Notes under the pieces: model-generated
The model's input: only the letters and a program-made list of their open reading frames with translations
Databases searched by the model: none
Told to the model about the DNA's origin: nothing
Program-made: the position numbers and the translations under genes
Source of the DNA: Butyrivibrio sp.
Lineage (GTDB): Bacteria; Bacillota_A; Clostridia; Lachnospirales; Lachnospiraceae
Direction: 5' to 3'
DNA: 7,663 nucleotides
NCBI GenBank assembly: GCA_017996845.1
Contig: JAGOGF010000119.1
Coordinates: forward strand, 1 to 7,663
Shown here: in pieces, positions 1 to 5,667 of the stretch
How positions within the stretch are numbered: position 1 is the stretch's first letter
Layout of the letters: every line of letters starts with the position of its first letter

Positions 1-24
1 CTTCTTTGTTCACATACAATTACC

Positions 25-1623
25 TTACATTTGTTCCATCAAACCCTGCATTCCTTTTTCTTTATACAAATTTTTATAATAACCGATTTCATCCTGAATC
101 ATACTGTCTATCACGCGCATTCCCATCAGTTCCACCGGTGCACGGTCATCTGTAAAAATCAGATTTCCGCCATGATACCCGGTCATGCCGCTCTGCACCT
201 GCCGCATCAGATTATACAGATCCGGATTTTTTATTGCTGCGATCTGTTTATCAAAATTTTCCATGACTGCCGTATTGTCTGTTGCAAACAGTTCCCGGTT
301 CGTATATCCGTTTACATCCACCGTATATACCTTTGCAAATACCGAAGCAATCGTGTCCGACAGATATTCATTGATATTTCCTTTTGCCCCGTTATGCATA
401 TTCATATTTACTACCATAACCCCGTTTGGCTTAAGGTGTGCTTTTACCAATTTAAAAAATTCTGAGGAACTCATCTGAAACGGTATGGTAATATCCTGAT
501 AGGCATCTACCATAATTACATCATACTGATTCTGATCCGCATTCAAATATGCGCGTCCATCGTATGTCGTAACCGGGATATTCTCCGGAAGATTGAAATA
601 CTGATGTGCCAGTTGCGTAATTTTTCCATCAATTTCGACGCCCGACACTGACAGATTCGGAAAATATTTCCGGCTCTCAAGTGCGTACGTTCCGGTTCCC
701 ATTCCCAGTACCAGCATACTGGGTTTGTCCTGCTCTGCCATATCTGTCATGACAGGGGCTGCGAGCGCATAGTCATAATACATTCCTGTCAGCATGTTCT
801 GCTTCATGTAGATCGACTGCACACCAAACAGCACATTGGTTGACAGCACCGTGCTCTGCTGCGTATCTTTTACCTGCAAGTAATTATACACAGATTCGCC
901 TTCATAAGTCAGATTTTTTTCCCAAAAGGCAAAACTATCTGAGTTACCGAAGAATCCGCATAATATAAAAAACAAAACTGAAAATGCCGTTAATTTTTTT
1001 CTGCTGCCATCCGCAATGAAATATAAAATTCCAAGCAGCAGAAGTGTTCCCGCAAAAATCAGAAAAGTGACCGCTGTTCCAACTGCCGGAATCGTGACAA
1101 AAGTTGGCAGAAAGGTTCCCAGAATGCTGCCGATGGTATTGCATGCACCTAATGTACCGACCACCTTTCCGTTATCTTCCAGATTACTGGTGGTAAATTT
1201 GACCAGGGAAGGCGTCACCGTACCAAGTAAAAAAAGCGGGAATACAAATATGATCATGCAGGCACAAAAAGCTGCCCAGATCAGAAGATTCGTACTTATT
1301 GTTACAACCAGAATTCCTGTAATTGCAAGGATGACATATTTTCCGACCACAGGAATTGCAGCGATCCAGAGCGCCGCCACAATAATTCTGGCATAAAGCC
1401 GCTCCGGCTCCGGGTGCCTGTCTGCCATTCTGCCGCCCCAGATATTACCAAGTGCCATGGCAATCATAATCGTTCCGATAATAATCGTCCAGACAATCTG
1501 GGAAGAGCTGAAATAAGGTGCCAAAAGCCTGCTGGCCCCAAGTTCTACTGCCATTACAGCCATTCCGGAAAAAAATTCTGTAAGATACAAATAGTAACGG
1601 TTCTGCATCAATCTATTCTTCAT
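25..1623 (-). CDS. Membrane-anchored spermidine-synthase-like protein (fused MFS-like / methyltransferase fold)
   Basis: Seen: an N-terminal half with about seven hydrophobic segments (roughly residues 12-32, 42-58, 78-105, 113-138, 160-178, 180-203 and 211-226), then a soluble Rossmann-like domain. That domain has a nucleotide-binding loop GMGTGT (about 307-312), an acidic strand end VEID (about 329-332), DGR (355-357), VDAYQD (372-377) and TDDRAPVE (491-498). This order matches the family of membrane-fused spermidine synthase homologues. The canonical SpeE glycine loop with its acidic residue is altered, so aminopropyl transfer to a polyamine is not assured and the true substrate is unknown. 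Start choice: an in-frame ATG exists at 1725, but it lies inside a terminator stem and upstream of a good promoter. ATG 1621-1623 (532 aa) is preceded by TGAGG with a 6-nt spacer and precedes the first membrane segment; ATG 1633-1635 is the alternative. It is transcribed away from the GH3 operon and appears functionally separate. Confidence 0.85.
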   Translation of the reverse strand: MKNRLMQNRYYLYLTEFFSGMAVMAVELGASRLLAPYFSSSQIVWTIIIGTIMIAMALGNIWGGRMADRHPEPERLYARIIVAALWIAAIPVVGKYVILAITGILVVTISTNLLIWAAFCACMIIFVFPLFLLGTVTPSLVKFTTSNLEDNGKVVGTLGACNTIGSILGTFLPTFVTIPAVGTAVTFLIFAGTLLLLGILYFIADGSRKKLTAFSVLFFILCGFFGNSDSFAFWEKNLTYEGESVYNYLQVKDTQQSTVLSTNVLFGVQSIYMKQNMLTGMYYDYALAAPVMTDMAEQDKPSMLVLGMGTGTYALESRKYFPNLSVSGVEIDGKITQLAHQYFNLPENIPVTTYDGRAYLNADQNQYDVIMVDAYQDITIPFQMSSSEFFKLVKAHLKPNGVMVVNMNMHNGAKGNINEYLSDTIASVFAKVYTVDVNGYTNRELFATDNTAVMENFDKQIAAIKNPDLYNLMRQVQSGMTGYHGGNLIFTDDRAPVELMGMRVIDSMIQDEIGYYKNLYKEKGMQGLMEQM

Positions 1624-1674
1624 CTTTTGCCTCATTTCATAATATCCACAGAATCTGTCTCCACTTCTCTTTTG

Positions 1675-1703
1675 ATTATAAGTGTGGACGATTTCTGCTG
1701 CAA
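1675..1703 (-). promoter_or_regulatory. Candidate sigma-A promoter of the spermidine-synthase-like gene
   Basis: On the minus strand a perfect -10 TATAAT (1675-1680) lies 17 nt downstream of TTGCAG (1698-1703), a weak -35 that keeps the TTG. Transcription would begin near 1668, about 45 nt before the chosen start codon. It lies just after the terminator of the upstream gene, as expected for an independent transcription unit, and supports the internal start over the longer reading frame. Confidence 0.6.
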
Positions 1704-1708
1704 CCAGA

Positions 1709-1748
1709 AAAACCGGATAAACCATTGCTGCATGGTTTATCCGGTTTT
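1709..1748 (-). terminator. Rho-independent terminator, 17-bp perfect stem
   Basis: Positions 1709-1725 and 1732-1748 are exact reverse complements (17 bp, core ACCGGATAAACCAT) around a 6-nt loop TGCTGC. On the minus strand the stem ends in a run of five T, so it would terminate transcripts from the GH3 and AraC-domain genes upstream. The plus strand also ends in TTTT, so it could work in both directions, but no plus-strand gene runs into it here. It ends 34 nt past the stop codon of the AraC-domain gene. Confidence 0.85.
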
Positions 1749-1782
1749 CAATTTTATATATATTCTATATATCCCATTTCTT

Positions 1783-2100
1783 TTATTGCACTATCATTCT
1801 TTTTCTGTATTCCTTCGGCGTACATCCTTTTACAGTAACAAAACGATTTACAAAATAATCTGTATCATGATATCCGACTTTTGCAGCAATCTGGCATGTT
1901 TTTTCATTCGTATCCATTAAAAGGATTACCGCCTGCTCAATTCGTATCCCATTGAGATAGTCTCTAAAAGACTGCCCATATTTTTTTTTAAATATCTGTC
2001 CCAGATAAGCTGCATTAAAATAGTATTTTTCACTTAGAATTTTAAGTGTCAGATTTTCCGCATAATGCTCACGAATTTCTTTTTCCAATTCGATTGTCAC
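1783..2100 (-). CDS. Orphan AraC/YesN-type DNA-binding domain, probably a truncated regulator
   Basis: Seen: 105 aa consisting almost only of an AraC-family double helix-turn-helix. HTH1 is about residues 17-40 (LTLKILSEKYYFNAAYLGQI) and HTH2 about 67-90, followed by the family signature GYHDTDYFVNRF and GCTPKEYRKR. It most resembles the C-terminal domain of YesN-like response regulators, which are normally several hundred residues long; no receiver or sensor domain is present. The only available start is GTG 2098-2100. An AGGAGG (2115-2120) lies 14 nt upstream, unusually far. The 19 codons between the GH3 stop and this GTG are open in the same frame and read like a hydrophilic linker, which suggests the gene lost its 5' part. 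It lies 57 nt behind the GH3 gene on the same strand and ahead of a strong terminator, so it is probably co-transcribed. It could be a functional mini-regulator, but a decayed remnant is equally plausible. Confidence 0.65.
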   Translation of the reverse strand: MTIELEKEIREHYAENLTLKILSEKYYFNAAYLGQIFKKKYGQSFRDYLNGIRIEQAVILLMDTNEKTCQIAAKVGYHDTDYFVNRFVTVKGCTPKEYRKRMIVQ

Positions 2101-2157
2101 ACCTTTAGATCTATCCTCCTTTGCTACATCATCTGATACATGCTTTGGATTTTTCTG

Positions 2158-4266
2158 TCAGAATGCCAGCTGTAATTCCTTCGATTCTACTCCCAGAAGC
2201 TTTGCCGTACGTGCATCCGGCTGTCCGGTTCCGATATAAACCTTTGCACCGGTTCCTTCTATGTGCGACTCGCCGTTCTCATCCACTGCCGCAAATGCTT
2301 TCTGCGGAATGCAGAATTCGATTTCTGCATTTTCTCCCTGTTCCAGAGAGATTCTCTCAAATGCTACAAGTCTTGGATTTCTTACTTCATTTTCTGCATT
2401 TTCAAGCTGCACATAAACCTGCAGAACATCTTCTGTAACCTGATTGCCTTCTGCACTGACCTGAACTTTTACTTTCAAATCCGCACCTGCAGCAATATGA
2501 TCTTCTATTACCATAACATTCTGAATATTGGTCTTCCCATAAGTAAGTCCATATCCAAACGGATAAAGCGGTTCCTTTTCCAAAAAGCGATAGGTCCTGC
2601 CCTTCATGCTGTAATCTGTGAACTCCGGCATACCATCCATATCCCTGTATATTGTGATCGGGAGTTTTCCGGAAGGCTGTTCCTGTCCAAACAGAATCTG
2701 TGCAACATCTCTTCCACCCCTTCCACCGGGATACCATGTCTGGAGAACTGCAGCAGCATGCGCATCTGCATAGTTCATATCCATTGCACTTCCTGACATC
2801 ATACATACAATAACAGGCGTCCCTGTCTCTACTACTTTCTGGAGTAAAATCTCCTGTGATAAAGGAAGATGCAAATCCTTCTTATCTCCGGAAGCATCTG
2901 CATTCCCGGTATCTCCCTCTTCTCCTTCCAGGCTTTCGTCAAGTCCGAGGCATAATACTACAACATCGGAATGTTCTGCTACTGTCTGCGCCTCTGCGAT
3001 CCGATCATTAGCACGTCCAAGCGGCTGCACCCGATCCTTAAACTTGTGACAGCCTTCCGAATACAATACTCTGACATCTTCACCCGCCACATCTTCAATT
3101 CCTTCCAATACGGTAATATACCTGGCACTTGTTCCGTGATAATTGCCGATCAGTGCTTCTCTGCTGTCCGCATTGGGGCCAATTACACCGATTGTTTTGA
3201 GCTTATTCTTATCAAGCGGTAATATCCCGTTGTTTTTCAGCAGAACAATACTCTCTCTTGCCGCTCTTGATGCGAGCGCCTGGTGTGCTTTGCTGTCTAC
3301 CTCTTCAAAAGAAATCTTGTCATATTCTGTTTCTTCAAACATTCCGAGCAGATATCTGGTAGTAAAGAGACGTACGGCTGCCCTGTGAATCTGTTCCTTT
3401 GTAATCAGCCCTTCCTGAAAAGCATCCATGATCTTCTGATAGCTGCAGCCGCAATTTACATCACAGCCCTTTTCCAGCGCCAGCTGTACACTCTTTTCCG
3501 CGTTTGCCGTTATTTTATGTTCCTCATGGAAATCACGAATGGCCCAGCAATCCGATACAAAATGCCCCTGGAAATTCCACATGCCGCGCAGTACTTTTTC
3601 CATCAGATAGGTATGTGCACAGCAGGGTTCGCCATTTGTGCGGTTATACGCCCCCATGACAGATTCTACATTTCCTTCTTTAACACTGGCTTCAAATGCC
3701 GGCAGATAGGTTTCCCACATTTCCTTCAGACTTGCTTTCGCGTCAAAATGATGGCGAAATGCTTCCGGACCTGAATGAACGGCAAAATGTTTTGCGCAGG
3801 CTGCTGTCTTTAAATGCTGACCGTCTCCCTGCAGTCCTTTTATAAAAGGAACTGCCATTTTGCTGATCAGAACCGGATCTTCCCCATAGGTTTCCTGTCC
3901 GCGTCCCCATCTGGGATCTCTGAATAGATTCACATTCGGAGACCATACGGTAAGTCCTTTGTAAATATCTCTGTCGCCATGTTTAACTGCTTCGTTGTAT
4001 TTGGCCCTTGCTTCTGTTGAAATACAGGTTCCAATTTCCTGCATCAGCTCTGTATCAAAAGTCGCACCAAGCCCGATCGCCTGCGGGAATACGGTTGCCG
4101 TGCCATTTCTTGCAACTCCGTGCAGTCCTTCACTCCACCAGTTGTATTCCGGTACCCCCAATCTCTCAATTGCAGGTGCATCATAACGCAGCTGTGCAGC
4201 CATCTCCTCCAGTGTCATCTGATCCACAAGCTCTGTCGCCTTTTTTCTGGCTTCTTCTCTGTTCAT
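2158..4266 (-). CDS. Glycoside hydrolase family 3 beta-glycosidase (beta-glucosidase / beta-xylosidase type), cytoplasmic
   Basis: A retaining exo-glycosidase expected to release terminal sugars from short beta-linked oligosaccharides or glycosides. Seen: complete at 702 aa, with the usual three parts. The GH3 N-terminal barrel spans about 1-310, with substrate motifs NWWSEGLHGVA (42-52), FRDPRWGRGQETYGEDP (115-131) and KHFAVHSGPE (159-168), and the nucleophile Asp239 in FVSDCWAIRD. The GH3 C-terminal sandwich spans about 335-575, with IGPNAD (362-367), the acid/base candidates in LEGEEGD (446-452) and PSGKLPITI (531-539). A fibronectin-III-like domain follows at about 610-690. There is no signal peptide or membrane segment, so it works in the cytoplasm on imported substrate. 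Start ATG is preceded by AAAGGGGA at about 4-5 nt. The NWWSE and SDC motifs are shared by xylosidase-like and glucosidase-like members, so the substrate cannot be fixed from sequence alone. It is divergent from an AraC regulator, its likely controller. Confidence 0.93.
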   Translation of the reverse strand: MNREEARKKATELVDQMTLEEMAAQLRYDAPAIERLGVPEYNWWSEGLHGVARNGTATVFPQAIGLGATFDTELMQEIGTCISTEARAKYNEAVKHGDRDIYKGLTVWSPNVNLFRDPRWGRGQETYGEDPVLISKMAVPFIKGLQGDGQHLKTAACAKHFAVHSGPEAFRHHFDAKASLKEMWETYLPAFEASVKEGNVESVMGAYNRTNGEPCCAHTYLMEKVLRGMWNFQGHFVSDCWAIRDFHEEHKITANAEKSVQLALEKGCDVNCGCSYQKIMDAFQEGLITKEQIHRAAVRLFTTRYLLGMFEETEYDKISFEEVDSKAHQALASRAARESIVLLKNNGILPLDKNKLKTIGVIGPNADSREALIGNYHGTSARYITVLEGIEDVAGEDVRVLYSEGCHKFKDRVQPLGRANDRIAEAQTVAEHSDVVVLCLGLDESLEGEEGDTGNADASGDKKDLHLPLSQEILLQKVVETGTPVIVCMMSGSAMDMNYADAHAAAVLQTWYPGGRGGRDVAQILFGQEQPSGKLPITIYRDMDGMPEFTDYSMKGRTYRFLEKEPLYPFGYGLTYGKTNIQNVMVIEDHIAAGADLKVKVQVSAEGNQVTEDVLQVYVQLENAENEVRNPRLVAFERISLEQGENAEIEFCIPQKAFAAVDENGESHIEGTGAKVYIGTGQPDARTAKLLGVESKELQLAF

Positions 4267-4305
4267 GTAATCCCCTTTCTGTGTGTCATCCGGACGTTAG
4301 AAAGC

Positions 4306-4334
4306 CAGGCAAGGCATTTACCGCCATTTGCCTG
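4306..4334 (-). other. Stem-loop in the GH3 mRNA leader
   Basis: CAGGCAA (4306-4312) and TTGCCTG (4328-4334) are exact reverse complements, 7 bp, with a possible inner GGC/GCC extension. It lies about 40 nt upstream of the GH3 start codon. No T run follows on the minus strand, so it is not a terminator. It might affect mRNA stability or be chance. Confidence 0.35.
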
Positions 4335-4394
4335 AAAAGTTTTCTGTTTTGTCTGTTCCCTTTTCGCCTGTTTTCTTTTTCGTGTGGATATTCC

Positions 4395-4422
4395 ATTCGA
4401 GATACCAATCAAAGTATCGAAT
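4395..4422. repeat. Imperfect inverted repeat in the GH3 leader region
   Basis: GATAC (4401-4405) and GTATC (4414-4418) are separated by 8 nt. With a 2-nt bulge the arms extend outward to ATTCG (4395-4399) and CGAAT (4418-4422). It resembles a dyad operator but would lie within the transcribed leader if the candidate promoter is right. Confidence 0.35.
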
Positions 4423-4516
4423 TTCTATAATAGATTCTGTTGCAGTAATATGTTGTCCTGCGGTAGCATTAATTGGAAAGACTGCGGGATATCCTTTATA
4501 CTGCTTTGTACTTTCT

Positions 4517-4545
4517 ATTGTATCTATACGAAAATTCGCATACAT
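4517..4545 (-). promoter_or_regulatory. Candidate activator-dependent promoter of the GH3 gene
   Basis: On the minus strand the -10 candidate TACAAT (4517-4522) is 17 nt from ATGTAT (4540-4545), which scarcely resembles a -35. A poor -35 next to direct repeats ending at 4545 is the arrangement expected where an AraC-type activator recruits polymerase. The -10 is one base from consensus. Other AT-rich hexamers nearby (for example TATAAA at 4495-4500) are weaker alternatives. Confidence 0.45.
4525..4542. promoter_or_regulatory. Palindromic operator candidate in the GH3 promoter spacer
   Basis: TATACGAA (4525-4532) and TTCGCATA (4535-4542) form an inverted repeat with 7 of 8 arm positions paired around a central AA. 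The inner CGAA-AA-TTCG is perfect. It sits between the putative -10 and -35, where a bound repressor would block polymerase. The protein that would bind is unknown. Confidence 0.45.
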
Positions 4546-4581
4546 TACATTACTTGCTAAGTATTTTACAATTATTGCTAA
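4545..4581 (-). promoter_or_regulatory. Twin direct half-sites spaced 21 bp, AraC-type binding-site candidate
   Basis: On the minus strand TTAGCAA-N4-TGTAA occurs twice, at 4581-4566 and 4560-4545. All 12 specified bases are identical and the two copies are exactly 21 bp apart, two helical turns. This matches the layout known for AraC-family sites (two direct half-sites about 21 bp apart, each contacted by two HTH motifs, the proximal one abutting or overlapping -35). The proximal copy ends on the candidate GH3 -35. The AraC gene at 4706 is the obvious candidate binder, and the site could serve both divergent genes. Confidence 0.65.
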
Positions 4582-4592
4582 TTTATTCTATA

Positions 4593-4620
4593 AAATTTAA
4601 TTTACTGGTAAAATAAATTT
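4593..4620. promoter_or_regulatory. AT-rich 28-bp inverted repeat upstream of the AraC gene
   Basis: Arms of 13 nt (AAATTTAATTTAC at 4593-4605, and 4608-4620) pair at 12 of 13 positions around a TG centre. The right arm covers the place where the -35 of the AraC gene would be, 17 nt before its -10. It may be an operator, for example for autoregulation. The AT richness makes chance symmetry more likely than for a mixed sequence. Confidence 0.45.
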
Positions 4621-4637
4621 GATCTACATCTTTTTCT

Positions 4638-4643
4638 TATAAT
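4638..4643 (+). promoter_or_regulatory. -10 element of the AraC-family gene
   Basis: Perfect TATAAT on the plus strand, 62 nt before the start codon. No good -35 is present at 16-18 nt spacing (AAATTT at 4615-4620). TTGATC at 4619-4624 is only 13 nt away, too close. A weak -35 suits a low-level regulator promoter. Confidence 0.5.
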
Positions 4644-4705
4644 TGCATTATTTTCTATAACCGGCGCCCGGAAATAGCTGCATATCATACAGGAGGAACC
4701 TCTTT

Positions 4706-5641
4706 ATGCCAGAAAAGTCCCACAGACCATACAAATATGAACAACCGGATCATTCTTTTGAACGGAGAATTTTGAATGGCGCACTGGAAGAGGTGGTCTA
4801 TGTACCGGAATCACACGTGCGCATCTGGCACAACGATATGACCAAAAGCTATCCTGTACACCACCATAATTCCATGGAGATTATCATCTGCATGGAGAAT
4901 CAGTATACCGTGATCGCAAATGGACAAAAATATATTCTGAATGTCGGTGATATATTACTGATACCGCCACATATGCTGCATGAACTGATCTGTAACAGCA
5001 AAGGCGTTCGTTTTATTATGCTGATCAGTCTTGAAATACTTACTGCTTTACAGGACTTTAATACACTTGATCCGCTTTTCATGGAAGCGTATCTTTGCAA
5101 TACACAAACACATCCTATGATTTATCAAAAGATTTATTCTCTTTTTATGCAAATTGTAGATGAATATTTTTCGGGAAAAACTTTTTGGGAAACTTCCGTT
5201 TACTGCCAGCTGCTGGCAATATTTACAGAAATTGGAAGAGAGAACTTTGAACCGCGTTTTGACGATGAAAGTGCTCCGTCTGCGGCAAGACAAATGGAAA
5301 ATTATGAGAAATTTGCAAGCCTTCTGGGATATATTGATGCACATTTTGCAGAAACAATGTCTCTTCAGGAAGCTGCTGATTATATGGGGTTTTCAAAATA
5401 TTATTTTACCAGACTGTTCCGTCAGCAGATTCATACAACATTTTATGATTACCTGATGCATAAGCGGATCTCAGCTGCACAGTCACTTTTATCAAGTGAT
5501 ATGACCATGACAGAAATCGCCTTTCAGACAGGCTTTAACAATCTTACTTCATTTTGCAGAAGTTTTCGGAAATACACCGACTGTTCTCCAAGTGAATATC
5601 GTTTGAATCTGAGACAGGAACATGACTGGCAGAAGCAGTAA
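4706..5641 (+). CDS. AraC-family transcriptional regulator with N-terminal cupin sensor
   Basis: Seen: 311 aa, the usual length for a complete AraC-family activator. The N-terminal part (about 45-110) is a cupin-like ligand-binding fold, with VHHHNSMEI, YTVIANGQKYILNVGDI and LIPPHMLHEL. The C-terminal part (about 205-305) is the double HTH. HTH1 is about 219-238 (SLQEAADYMGFSKYYFTRLF) and HTH2 about 267-288, including TEIAFQTGFNNLTSFCRSFR, followed by the signature CSPSEYR. The start is set by AGGAGG (4691-4696) with a 9-nt spacer to ATG. It lies divergent from the GH3 gene, and direct repeats of AraC type lie between them. Family knowledge: such proteins bind a sugar or related small molecule in the cupin and activate an adjacent catabolic gene. 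The ligand here is not deducible, and autoregulation is possible through the palindrome at its promoter. Confidence 0.92.
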   Translation: MPEKSHRPYKYEQPDHSFERRILNGALEEVVYVPESHVRIWHNDMTKSYPVHHHNSMEIIICMENQYTVIANGQKYILNVGDILLIPPHMLHELICNSKGVRFIMLISLEILTALQDFNTLDPLFMEAYLCNTQTHPMIYQKIYSLFMQIVDEYFSGKTFWETSVYCQLLAIFTEIGRENFEPRFDDESAPSAARQMENYEKFASLLGYIDAHFAETMSLQEAADYMGFSKYYFTRLFRQQIHTTFYDYLMHKRISAAQSLLSSDMTMTEIAFQTGFNNLTSFCRSFRKYTDCSPSEYRLNLRQEHDWQKQ

Positions 5642-5642
5642 T

Positions 5643-5659
5643 GGAAGTCTGGCACTTCC
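5643..5659. terminator. Small hairpin between convergent genes, possible weak terminator
   Basis: GGAAGT (5643-5648) and ACTTCC (5654-5659) form a 6-bp stem with a 5-nt loop, just after the AraC stop codon and before the end of the convergent GGDEF gene. No clear T run follows on either strand, so if it terminates transcription it does so weakly or with Rho. Confidence 0.35.
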
Positions 5660-5667
5660 GTATACTT

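Larger units (their letters stand above)
4267..4705. promoter_or_regulatory. Divergent intergenic control region between the GH3 and AraC genes
   Basis: This 439-bp region separates the two divergent start codons. I find no convincing gene in it. It holds, from the GH3 side: the GH3 ribosome binding site (4271-4278), a stem-loop (4306-4334), an imperfect inverted repeat (4395-4422), a candidate GH3 promoter (4517-4545) with a palindrome in its spacer (4525-4542), twin direct repeats (4545-4581), an AT-rich palindrome (4593-4620), a -10 for the AraC gene (4638-4643) and that gene's ribosome binding site (4691-4696). If transcription starts near 4510, the GH3 mRNA has an untranslated leader of about 240 nt, which is long for a metabolic gene. 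Confidence 0.7.

Noticed and set aside
1016..1396. Plus-strand open frame of 126 codons
   Set aside because: Antisense to the membrane segments of the spermidine-synthase-like protein, with no initiation signal or family resemblance.
2158..2160. TGA read-through or selenocysteine fusing GH3 to the AraC domain
   Set aside because: The GH3 protein is complete at its normal length, the AraC domain has its own possible start, and I see no selenocysteine-type hairpin. A chance open stretch of 19 codons is not rare.
4008..4430. Plus-strand open frame of 140 codons across the GH3 start
   Set aside because: It runs antisense to the well-supported GH3 N-terminus, with Pro/Ser/Cys-rich low-complexity composition typical of a shadow frame.
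4318..4545. 75-codon open frame on the minus strand in the GH3 leader region
   Set aside because: No ribosome binding site before its ATG, no recognisable domain, and the start lies upstream of the candidate transcription start; it also covers the regulatory repeats.
4539..4553. Repeated TACAT units and a cre-like sequence
   Set aside because: The TACATTACAT repetition is largely explained by the conserved half-site, and the cre resemblance has two mismatches at constrained positions, so neither is called separately.
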